A DNA stretch of 14,212 nucleotides, from positions 1-14,212 of the forward strand of contig CANRFE010000020.1 of the NCBI GenBank assembly GCA_947629805.1, written 5' to 3'. Below the pieces are notes generated by a model, which made no database searches, was not told the DNA's origin, and worked only from the letters and a program-made list of their open reading frames with translations. Position numbers and translations under genes: made by a program. The stretch is from an uncultured Clostridia bacterium. GTDB taxonomy: Bacteria; Bacillota; Clostridia; TANB77; CAG-508. Below, piece after piece: positions 5,438 to 12,540 of the stretch. The number at the start of each line of letters is the position of its first letter. Positions within the stretch are counted from its first letter, which is position 1.

Positions 5438-7247
5438 ATTCTTCGTCTAATTTTAATACACTTAAAAAAGCTTCTTGTGGTATTTCTACATTTCCTATTT
5501 GACGCATTTTTTTCTTTCCTTTTTTCTGTTTTTCTAGCAATTTTTTCTTTCTTGTAATGTCGCCACCATAACATTTGGCAAGTACATCTTTTCGCATAGC
5601 AGAAATAGTTTCTCTTGCAATAATTTTTCCTCCTACTACGGCTTGCAATGGAATAGCAAATAATTGCCTTGGAATAGCTGTTTTTAATTTTTCTATCATT
5701 TTTTTCCCACGTTCGTAACTAGAATTTTTATGCACAATAAAAGATAATGCATCTACTCCTTCTCCATTTACCCATATATCTAGTTTTACTAATTCCGAAC
5801 GTCTATAGTCTTTTATTTCATAATCAAAAGAAGCATAGCCTTTTGTTCTCGATTTCAGCTGGTCAAAAAAATCATAAATAATTTCATTTAATGGCATTTC
5901 GTAAACAATTGTTACCCTGTTTTCATCCAAATATTTCATATCTATATAAATACCACGCCTATTTTGACAAATTTCCATGATATTGCCCACATAGTCTTTT
6001 GGTGTTAAAATTTCTGCTGTTACATAAGGCTCTTCCATATAAGAAATTTCATTTTGAGCTGGTAAGTCCGATGGGTTGTACAACTCCATTACGGTTCCAT
6101 CTGTTTTATATACCTTATAAATAACCGATGGAGAAGTAGTAATTAAACTTAAATCAAATTCTCTTTCTAGTCTTTCTTCTATAATTTCTAAATGAAGTAA
6201 ACCTAAAAAACCGCAACGAAAGCCAAAGCCTAATGCACTGGAAGTTTCTGCTTCGTATTCTAAAGCAGCATCATTTAGTTTTAACTTTTCTAAGGCTACT
6301 TTTAAGTTTTCATAATCGCTACCATCCATTGGGTATAAACCGCAATATACCATTGGATTGACTTTTTTATATCCTGGAAGTGGTTCTGGTGCTGGTTCTT
6401 GTTTTAAGGTAATGGTATCTCCTACACGAAGATCAGATAAGCTTTTAATGCTTGCTGCAATATAACCTACTTCTCCTGCTTCTAAGCAATTGCATGGTTC
6501 ATAACGACCTGGTTCAAAATGCCCTACCTCTGTTACATTAAAAGTTTTTCCAGATGCCATAAGTAAAATTTCATCGCCTACTTTTACCGTTCCATCTTTT
6601 ATTCTTACATAAGCAATTGCACCTTTATAGTCATTGTATAAAGAATCAAAAATAAGGCAGGTTAAAGGCTTTTTTCTATCTCCTGTTGGAGCTGGTAAAT
6701 CTGTTACAATTCTTTCTAATACCTGGTCTACATGGAAACCTGATTTTGCTGAAATACAAGGCGCATCCATAGCAGGAATTCCAATAATATCTTCTATTTC
6801 CTTTTTTACTTCTTCTGGCCTTGCATTTGGTAAGTCTACTTTATTAATAACTGGTAAAATTTCCAAATTATTATCTAATGCTAAATAAACATTAGCAAGC
6901 GTTTGTGCCTCTACTCCTTGGCTACTATCTACAACTAAAATTGCCCCATCACAAGCAGCTAAACTTCTAGAAACTTCATAATTAAAGTCTACGTGACCTG
7001 GCGTATCTATTAAATTGAATTCATATTCTTTTCCATCCTTTGCAGCATATTTCATACGAACCGCTTGCGATTTAATGGTAATTCCTCTTTCACGTTCAAT
7101 ATCCATATTGTCTAAGACTTGCTCTTCCATTTCTCTTTTGGAAAGTACTCCTGTCATTTCTATTAAGCGGTCTGCTAAGGTGGATTTTCCATGATCGATA
7201 TGGGCTATAATACTAAAATTTCGAATTTGTTTTTTCTTATCTTCCAC
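5436..7247 (-). CDS. lepA: elongation factor 4 (LepA), ribosome-associated GTPase
   Basis: The protein has 603 residues, the normal LepA length. The GTPase motifs are all intact: G1 AHIDHGKSTL (15-24), G2 RGITI (54-58), G3 DTPGH (81-85), G4 NKVD (135-138) and G5 SAK (166-168). They are followed by the EF-G-like domains and the LepA-specific C-terminal domain (about 490-603, ending LKLDEE). The family binds ribosomes, promotes back-translocation in vitro and affects 30S biogenesis and initiation in vivo. The start is GTG (7245-7247), with a GGAGAA site about 8 nt upstream. No better ATG fits the conserved N-terminus. It has its own promoter and is bounded upstream by the terminator of the DUF2752 operon. 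In many Bacillota lepA precedes hemN or hrcA. Here it stands alone. Confidence 0.97.
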   Translation of the reverse strand: MEDKKKQIRNFSIIAHIDHGKSTLADRLIEMTGVLSKREMEEQVLDNMDIERERGITIKSQAVRMKYAAKDGKEYEFNLIDTPGHVDFNYEVSRSLAACDGAILVVDSSQGVEAQTLANVYLALDNNLEILPVINKVDLPNARPEEVKKEIEDIIGIPAMDAPCISAKSGFHVDQVLERIVTDLPAPTGDRKKPLTCLIFDSLYNDYKGAIAYVRIKDGTVKVGDEILLMASGKTFNVTEVGHFEPGRYEPCNCLEAGEVGYIAASIKSLSDLRVGDTITLKQEPAPEPLPGYKKVNPMVYCGLYPMDGSDYENLKVALEKLKLNDAALEYEAETSSALGFGFRCGFLGLLHLEIIEERLEREFDLSLITTSPSVIYKVYKTDGTVMELYNPSDLPAQNEISYMEEPYVTAEILTPKDYVGNIMEICQNRRGIYIDMKYLDENRVTIVYEMPLNEIIYDFFDQLKSRTKGYASFDYEIKDYRRSELVKLDIWVNGEGVDALSFIVHKNSSYERGKKMIEKLKTAIPRQLFAIPLQAVVGGKIIARETISAMRKDVLAKCYGGDITRKKKLLEKQKKGKKKMRQIGNVEIPQEAFLSVLKLDEE

Positions 7248-7285
7248 TTTTTATTTTCTCCATTACCTTCTTTTTTGTTAGGCTT

Positions 7286-7314
7286 ATTGTATCATAGAGA
7301 CCATAGAAAAGCAA
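7286..7314 (-). promoter_or_regulatory. sigma-A promoter of lepA
   Basis: On the minus strand -35 TTGCTT (7309-7314) and -10 TACAAT (7286-7291) are 17 bp apart, with a TG one base before the -10 (extended -10). It lies 39 bp before the GTG start. Confidence 0.7.
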
Positions 7315-7340
7315 GAAAATTAAAGAAAATAGCAAATTGA

Positions 7341-7380
7341 AAAAAAGTAAACAATAATTTTTTTATCGTTTACTTTTTCT
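7341..7380 (-). terminator. Rho-independent terminator of the DUF4190/DUF2752 operon
   Basis: On the minus strand AGTAAACGATAA pairs with TTATTGTTTACT (one G-U pair), flanked by an A-run before and a run of seven T after. It lies directly after the DUF2752 stop codon. The T-run on the other side makes it potentially bidirectional. Confidence 0.8.
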
Positions 7381-7797
7381 TTAATTCGTTACTATTAAAT
7401 ATACAATTTCATATAAGGAAAAACAAAGAAAAACTAATATATGCACAAAAAAATCCACTTTTATTTGTTTCTCTGTTTTTTCTTTTTTTCTTGTTAGGAT
7501 TTGATAGATTCGATAAATACTTTCTAAGAAAAGGAACACTAGAATAACTCCAAAAGGATGGAACAAATAAGTAATATTTTCTCTCACTTTATATAGATTT
7601 TGAATATATCGTGTTCCTCCACATAAAGGACAGGGTTTTCCTGTTATTCTTAAATACGTACATTCATTAAATTGAGGTAAAATTGCTTTTATTGGAATTG
7701 CTATTATAGGAAAAAGAATTACATATATGCATAAAAACAAAGCTGTTTCATTGACATATATATAATTCTTTTTTATAAAACCAAAAGTTTTCTTCAT
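7381..7797 (-). CDS. DUF2752 family membrane protein
   Basis: The protein has 138 residues. The key signature is CPLCGGTR (56-63), the CPxCGxTR motif of DUF2752, in the loop after the first membrane helix. Three hydrophobic segments are visible: about 18-40, 78-100 and 115-136. The function of the family is unknown. The cysteine pair suggests metal binding or redox activity. It lies 5 nt after the stop of the DUF4190-like gene, and I see no good ribosome binding site before its ATG, so it is probably translated by coupling. The operon ends in a strong terminator 1-40 nt downstream. The family match rests on the motif, the length and the membrane topology. Confidence 0.85.
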   Translation of the reverse strand: MKKTFGFIKKNYIYVNETALFLCIYVILFPIIAIPIKAILPQFNECTYLRITGKPCPLCGGTRYIQNLYKVRENITYLFHPFGVILVFLFLESIYRIYQILTRKKEKTEKQIKVDFFVHILVFLCFSLYEIVYLIVTN

Positions 7798-7802
7798 ACT
7801 TT

Positions 7803-8126
7803 TTAATAGCCATAAATTGTGCTATGATACTCATTTAAAGATAAAAAATAATTTTCTGCTGCTTGGTTCACTTCGTTGAAATCTGCACTACTAATTATTA
7901 CACCAAAAATAAATACCCAAAATACAATAATCACAATTGCAATAGCAGATAAAACTAAGCCTGCTACAGAAATAGCTATTTTTTCTCCCCTTTTTCTTTT
8001 TGTAACTGTATCAACAATTCCTAAAATTAAACCAATAATAGCGGGTACTAATGCAATAGAACCACATAATGGTATAAAACCAATTAAAATTGATATAATT
8101 CCTAAAATTAAAGCTGCAATTCCCAT
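7803..8126 (-). CDS. DUF4190-like small membrane protein (107 residues)
   Basis: Two glycine/isoleucine-rich hydrophobic segments are separated by a basic linker (TVTKRKRGEK). Segment one runs from MGIAALILGIISILIGFIPL to about residue 38, and segment two covers about 51-78. A short polar tail follows. The AALILGIISIL...GLILGIV and GEKIAISVAGLVLSAIAI patterns are typical of the DUF4190/TM2-like proteins, whose role is unknown. A longer frame begins at 8189, but that start lies inside the -35 element of the promoter. The ATG at 8124-8126 is preceded by GGGAGG (8136-8141) at 9 nt, so I place the start there. It is the first gene of an operon with DUF2752. Confidence 0.8.
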   Translation of the reverse strand: MGIAALILGIISILIGFIPLCGSIALVPAIIGLILGIVDTVTKRKRGEKIAISVAGLVLSAIAIVIIVFWVFIFGVIISSADFNEVNQAAENYFLSLNEYHSTIYGY

Positions 8127-8160
8127 CTCTCTTTTCCTCCCTTTCGTTTTTCTAATTGCC

Positions 8161-8189
8161 ATTATATTAAATTCTAAAAAATTTGTCAA
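8161..8189 (-). promoter_or_regulatory. perfect consensus sigma-A promoter of the DUF4190/DUF2752 operon
   Basis: On the minus strand -35 TTGACA (8184-8189) and -10 TATAAT (8161-8166) match the consensus exactly with a 17-bp spacer. The -35 is one arm of a perfect inverted repeat, TGTCAA-TTT-TTGACA (8184-8198), so a repressor could occlude it. The repeat could also act as a weak terminator for ylmH, because AATTTTTT follows on the minus strand. Confidence 0.85.
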
Positions 8190-8204
8190 TTTTTGACATA
8201 AAAT

Positions 8205-9005
8205 TTATTGTTCTACTTTTAATATAATTTTTCCTTTCTTCGTATCTCCTATCTTTTCTTTTAAGAAAAATCTTCCTTTTCCTCTTATCGTAATTCTATC
8301 GTTTAGCTTTATTTCCTTTGTTGCTTTTGTACATGTTTCAAAATTAATCAATACTTTTTCTTGCATTAGGAAATCCATTGCTTTACTTCTGGAACATTTT
8401 GCTAATTCTGCTACTATAGTATCTAGACGCATAGAAGAAACTGTAATTGTAAATTCCTCTTTTTGTATTTTTACCTCTTTTACATGAGTAAGAGGAATTT
8501 CTTCTATTTGTGCTTTTTGAAATCTCGTTAAATTTGGTAAATTGGCTAATAAAAATTTTAAGCTATCCTTCTGTACAAAAATATCTGCTCCTTGATTATC
8601 TACTAAAATGTCTCCTATCCATTCTCTTTTTAGACCTAATTTCATACAAGCACCTAAATAATTTCTATGTTCTAATTTTCCTTGTAAGTCTGTAGGAAGA
8701 AGAATGTGAATCACTTTTATCCATTCCTTAAAAACATTTTCTTGTTTTTGCATAATGCTTTCTAATTTTTCGGGATAGAACAGTAACATTTTTCTCTCTG
8801 CTTCTGCAAAACCACCAAAAAACAAATAATTTTTTTGCTTTTGTTCTACTAAAAACTTTTTTAGAAATTCTTGTTGTGCTAAATCCAAAAAATGTGTTAC
8901 TTGTATTTGGTTCTTTGTTGTACAAAAAGTAATTTTATCTAATATTTTTGATAAAAGTAGTTTATCTTCTGGCTTTTTATATTTGTTTAATACGCTCTTA
9001 TCCAT
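8205..9005 (-). CDS. ylmH: YlmH-type S4-domain RNA-binding protein
   Basis: 266 residues from the chosen start. The N-terminal and central region carries FFGGFAEAERKML (62-74) and the family hallmark RNYLGACMKLGLKREWIGDILV (114-135). The C-terminal S4 domain (about 190-245) reads SSMRLDTIVAELAKCSRSKA, then KVLINFE. YlmH proteins bind ribosomes, and in Bacillus subtilis YlmH has been linked to ribosome-associated quality control as a relative of RqcP. In many Bacillota it sits in the ylm-divIVA cluster; here it is the second gene after dxs. A longer frame reaches 9038, but the ATG at 9003-9005 has an AGAGG site just upstream overlapping the dxs stop, whereas the longer start has none. The spacing to dxs is 10 nt, so they form an operon. 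Confidence 0.88.
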   Translation of the reverse strand: MDKSVLNKYKKPEDKLLLSKILDKITFCTTKNQIQVTHFLDLAQQEFLKKFLVEQKQKNYLFFGGFAEAERKMLLFYPEKLESIMQKQENVFKEWIKVIHILLPTDLQGKLEHRNYLGACMKLGLKREWIGDILVDNQGADIFVQKDSLKFLLANLPNLTRFQKAQIEEIPLTHVKEVKIQKEEFTITVSSMRLDTIVAELAKCSRSKAMDFLMQEKVLINFETCTKATKEIKLNDRITIRGKGRFFLKEKIGDTKKGKIILKVEQ

Positions 9006-9015
9006 ATTTTCCTCT

Positions 9016-10912
9016 TTATTTCCATAAGGTTTTTGCATTTTTTACAATAGTTTCTACATCTAAGCCATATAAAGCTTCTAATTCCTCTGGTTTCCCATGT
9101 TCCACAAAACAGTTTTTCCATCCATAAGTTTGCAATTTAAAATTTTCAATAGGATTTTCTAACAATAAATTTTCTATATGAGAAGCAAGCCCTCCTTCTA
9201 AAATATTATCTTCTAAAGTAATCCCTCTTTTTGTTTTTTGCATCGATTGTAAAATGGTTTGTTTATCTAATGGTTTCAAAAAACGAACATTTATTATTTC
9301 TACTTGTTTTTGCTGCTTTTCCAATTCTTTGGCTACTTGCATTGCTTTTTCTACCATTCTTCCTATGGCTAGAATGGTAATATCTTTTCCTTCTTGTATT
9401 ATTTCTGCTTTTCCCCATTCTATTTTCTCTTGTTTTTCTATTTTTTCTTTTCCTTCTTGTCCTCTTGGGTAACGAAGCACTACTGGTTTTCCGTAAATGG
9501 ACAGCAAAACGAAGCATTTCTTCTAGCTCTCTAAAATTCTTTGGTGCCATTACAGTAAGATTAGGAATCATAGAAAAGAAAGACAAGTCAAATATTCCTT
9601 GATGCGTTTCTCCATCTTGCCCAACAATCCCTGCTCTATCTACGCACATGACAACAGGTAAATTTTGCAAACATACATCATGAATTACTTGGTCAAAGGC
9701 TCTTTGATAAAAAGAAGAATAAATTGGTACTACTGGAATAAGCCCTTCTTTTGCCATTCCTGCTGCCATTGTAATAGCATGTTGTTCTGCAATTCCTACA
9801 TCAAAAAAGCGCTTTGGAAATTCTTTTCTAAATTGTGTTAGCCCTGTACCATCTGTCATAGCAGCCGTAATAGCAACAATTTTTTCATTTTCTTTTGCTA
9901 ATTTTACTAAGGCTTCTCCAAAAATTGCAGAATAATCTTTTTCTTTCTTTTTTAGTGGCTTTCCTGTTTCTTTTTCAAAGCTTGAAGTTGCATGAAATTG
10001 ATCCGGATTTTTTTCAGCAGGTTCATAGCCTTTTCCCTTTTTCGTAATAATATGCACTACTACTGGTTCTTTTTCTCTTTTGGCTAAATTTAATATCCAT
10101 TCTACACGTTCAATATCATGCCCATCTACTGGTCCTAAATACTTAAACCCTAAATCTTCGAAAAACATATTAGGAAGCATAAGTTGTTTTAAACTATATT
10201 TTACTCTTCTTGCTATTTTAATAACAAAAGGTCCAAATTTTGGAATATATTCTAATATTTTTCGAATAAAATTATTAGACTTTTTATAAAAACGTTTCGT
10301 ACGAATTCTTGTTAAAAAGCGAGAAATTCCCCCCACATTTTTTGAAATACTCATTTCGTTATCGTTTAAAACAACAATTAATCTTGTTTTACTATTTCCT
10401 GCATCATCTAAGGCCTCTAGTGCCATACCACCGGTTAAAGCTCCATCGCCAATAACGGCTATTACATGGTTATCTTTTTGTTGTAAATCACGTGCTCTTG
10501 CCATTCCTAAAGCTGCCGAAATAGAAGTACTGCTATGTCCTGTATCAAAACAATCATATTGTGATTCTTTTGCTTTAGGAAAGCCAGCAATTCCATGTAA
10601 TTGCCTTAATGTATTCATTTGCTCACTTCTACCAGTTAGTATTTTATGTACATAAGTTTGGTGTCCTACGTCCCATATAATTTTATCTTCTGGTGTATTA
10701 AATACACTATGTAAAGCAATAGTAAGTTCTACTACTCCTAAGTTTGATGCCAAATGTCCCCCTGTTTTAGAAACGGTATCTATAATTTTGTCTCTTATTT
10801 CTTGTGCTAATTGTTCTTTTTGTTTTTCTGTTAAATTTTTTATATCTTTTGTTTCTTTTATGGTTTCTATTATTTTCTCTGTTTGTGAAGTGGTTTGTTT
10901 TTCTTTTTTCAT
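9016..10912 (-). pseudogene. dxs: 1-deoxy-D-xylulose-5-phosphate synthase, interrupted by a one-base frameshift
   Basis: DXS condenses pyruvate and glyceraldehyde 3-phosphate using thiamine diphosphate, the first step of the MEP isoprenoid pathway. The 5' part (about 9500-10912) encodes the TPP-binding domain, with GDGALTGGMALEALDDAGN and LNDNEMSIS, and the pyrimidine-binding domain, with VDRAGIVGQDGETHQGIFDLSFF. The 3' part (9016-9507, another frame) encodes GKPVVLRYPRG and the C-terminal transketolase domain through to FVEHGKPEELEALYGL. The frames meet at an AAA run (plus 9495-9497). Removing one base restores RFAVHYGKPVVLRYPRG and a 631-residue protein of normal length. Without repair the first frame runs off into a basic out-of-frame tail until a stop at 9263. 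A sequencing or assembly error is likely because dxs is usually essential, but a real mutation is possible. I chose the ATG at 10910-10912 because AGAAGGA lies about 8 nt upstream; the ATG nine bases earlier is too close to it. Confidence 0.9.
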
Positions 10913-10945
10913 TTTTAACATTCCTTCTTTTTTATTTGCCTTTCT

Positions 10946-10974
10946 ATCGTATCACATTTTTTTTATTTTTTCTA
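10946..10974 (-). promoter_or_regulatory. candidate promoter of the dxs-ylmH operon
   Basis: On the minus strand -10 TACGAT (10946-10951), with TG one base before it (extended -10), pairs with a weak -35 TAGAAA (10969-10974) at 17 bp. It is about 34 bp before the dxs ATG. Confidence 0.5.
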
Positions 10975-11011
10975 CTAAATATTACAATTTTATTTCTTTT
11001 TCATAATTTTC

Positions 11012-11040
11012 TTGAAAACTTATAGAATATATACTATAAT
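11012..11040 (+). promoter_or_regulatory. sigma-A promoter of the VWA surface protein gene
   Basis: -35 TTGAAA (11012-11017) and perfect -10 TATAAT (11035-11040) are 17 bp apart. The ribosome binding site AAAGGA (11065-11070) precedes the ATG at 11080. The promoter is divergent from that of dxs. Confidence 0.8.
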
Positions 11041-11051
11041 AGAATAGTATA
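11030..11051. promoter_or_regulatory. operator-like inverted repeat over the VWA gene -10 and start site
   Basis: TATACTAT (11030-11037) and ATAGTATA (11044-11051) are perfect 8-bp inverted arms separated by 6 bp. One arm overlaps the -10 hexamer and the other covers the expected transcription start, a typical repressor position. The regulator is unknown. Confidence 0.4.
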
Positions 11052-11079
11052 AAATTAGAAAAAGAAAGGATGCTTTTTT

Positions 11080-12498
11080 ATGTTAAAAACGAAGAAAAAA
11101 TTGTTTTTTGTATTGCTTGTTTTGCTCCTTATACTTTCTACTACTTGTCTTGCTGCTACTACCAGTTCAGAAAGAGCAAAACTAGAAATTGTAGAAAGAA
11201 ATATTTGTACAATTCACATTAATGATTTTGCTACTTTCGAGAAAAAAATTGTAGATTATGATTTAAACAAAAAAGAATTAACCATCGGCCTACGAATTAC
11301 GAATGATGCTGAAGTGATTACCAATGCTCCTTATGAAATCGTACTTGTTATTGATAACTCTCTTAGTATGATAGAAAATAAAGTAAGTGGGGATACTACC
11401 AGACTAAAAGTGGTTCTTGATTCTGCTAAAACATTAGCTACCAAATTATTAGAAAAACCAGATACAAAAGTGGGTGTTGTTAGTTTTTCTACCTCTACTC
11501 ATACGAATACAGAAGGAAAACTAGATAGAGAAGGAACTCTTGAAGATGCTACTTTAAGAACTGCTTTAACTTCGAATAGTGCTACTGTTTTATCCTCTAT
11601 TGAACAAATTTCCACCGACGGTTTACAAGGTGCCAGAACCGATATTGATGCTGGTTTACAAGTTGCTAAAACTTGTTTTTCCGAAGCACAAAATAATAAA
11701 TATATTATTTTATTAACGGACGGTGTACCAAATACTGCAGTAGGTGGTATTACTTATACCTATTCTGCAGAAACTGCTACGCAAACAAAAGCTACTTTAC
11801 AAAGCTTAGAGACAGATGGTATTCAAGTTGTTTCTGCTATGATTGGTTTAAACTCTACTGTAGTAGAACCAACCACACAACTTACTTATAGAGCTTTAGC
11901 AGAAGAAATTTTTGGAACCCCAGAAGCACCTACTGTAGGTAAATTCTATTATGTTCCAGATAAAGATATTGAAACCTCTATTTGTGAAACTATTTACAGT
12001 AATATTGTAGATACTTCTATGAATACTTTAACCAATATTGATATTTGCGATTATTTTCCACAAGAAATTATAGATAACTTTGATTTTAACTATGTTACTT
12101 CTCCTAATTTAGGAACAGTATCTCCTACTATTGACTTAGAGAATAATCGTATTGTATGGCATATTGATGAACTAGGACCAAAAACTTCTGGTTATCTTGC
12201 CTATAAACTAAGCTTAAAACAAAACATCGACAGCAAAATTATTGACTTAGTATTAAATACAAATAAAAAAGTAGACATTACTGCTAACGAAATAAAAACA
12301 GAAGATGGAAGCAATACTTTAACTTCCGATGTTTCTCCAAAAGTAAAAGTAACTATTCCAAAAGACACTACGGTTGCTAAAACAGATATTCCACAAACTG
12401 GTTCTACGATTGCACCACTATTTGCTTTTATGGGAATTTGTCTTGTTGCTATTGTTTTAGGAATTCGTTATTATTCGATTAATAAAAAAATGAAGTAA
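11080..12498 (+). CDS. secreted von Willebrand factor A domain protein with IPQTG wall-sorting signal
   Basis: The protein has 472 residues. A signal peptide occupies about 1-25 (basic MLKTKKK, a long hydrophobic core, and a likely cut after CLA or AAT). A VWA domain follows at about 85-310. Its metal-ion-dependent adhesion site is complete: D92-x-S94-x-S96 (IDNSLSM), T187 (GARTDID) and D214 (LLTDG). A beta-rich region (about 320-430) resembles the domains that follow VWA in surface adhesins and pilin-tip proteins. The C-terminus has IPQTG (437-441), a hydrophobic stretch (about 445-463) and a basic tail (RYYSINKKMK). This is the layout of a sortase substrate with I in place of L in LPXTG. 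It is therefore probably exported and covalently fixed to the wall. No sortase or pilin gene is in the window, so it stands alone. Binding partner unknown. Confidence 0.88.
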   Translation: MLKTKKKLFFVLLVLLLILSTTCLAATTSSERAKLEIVERNICTIHINDFATFEKKIVDYDLNKKELTIGLRITNDAEVITNAPYEIVLVIDNSLSMIENKVSGDTTRLKVVLDSAKTLATKLLEKPDTKVGVVSFSTSTHTNTEGKLDREGTLEDATLRTALTSNSATVLSSIEQISTDGLQGARTDIDAGLQVAKTCFSEAQNNKYIILLTDGVPNTAVGGITYTYSAETATQTKATLQSLETDGIQVVSAMIGLNSTVVEPTTQLTYRALAEEIFGTPEAPTVGKFYYVPDKDIETSICETIYSNIVDTSMNTLTNIDICDYFPQEIIDNFDFNYVTSPNLGTVSPTIDLENNRIVWHIDELGPKTSGYLAYKLSLKQNIDSKIIDLVLNTNKKVDITANEIKTEDGSNTLTSDVSPKVKVTIPKDTTVAKTDIPQTGSTIAPLFAFMGICLVAIVLGIRYYSINKKMK

Positions 12499-12501
12499 GA
12501 T

Positions 12502-12540
12502 AAAAAAAGTTTCTAGTAAAATTTACTAGAAACTTTTTTT
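12502..12540. terminator. bidirectional terminator shared by the VWA gene and eno
   Basis: GTTTCTAGTAA (12509-12519) pairs perfectly with TTACTAGAAAC (12523-12533) around a 3-nt loop. Seven A residues precede it and seven T residues follow it, so it ends transcripts in both directions between the convergent genes. The eno stop codon overlaps the T-run. Confidence 0.9.

Noticed and set aside
5263..5574. Minus-strand open frame of 103 codons covering the end of lepA and the small basic gene
   Set aside because: It overlaps lepA in another frame, crosses a strong terminator hairpin, and has no ribosome binding site.
8127..8189. Longer N-terminus for the DUF4190-like protein, starting at 8189
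   Set aside because: This start lies inside the consensus promoter (-35 at 8184-8189), so it would be upstream of the transcript. The ATG at 8126 has a clear GGGAGG site.
7876..8196. Plus-strand open frame of 106 codons opposite the DUF4190-like gene
   Set aside because: It is a mirror of a membrane protein gene that has a strong promoter and ribosome binding site on the other strand; this frame has neither.
9006..9038. Longer N-terminus for YlmH, starting at 9038
   Set aside because: It overlaps the end of dxs and has no ribosome binding site, while the ATG at 9005 has AGAGG at good spacing and begins where conservation starts.
9485..9507. Programmed ribosomal frameshift in dxs
   Set aside because: A +1 shift would be needed, there is no slippery heptamer, stop codon or stimulatory hairpin at the site, and dxs is not known to be recoded.
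10788..11025. Two overlapping plus-strand hydrophobic frames before the VWA gene
   Set aside because: They are antisense to the dxs start and its promoter, consist of F/L/S-rich repeats, and end before the VWA promoter.
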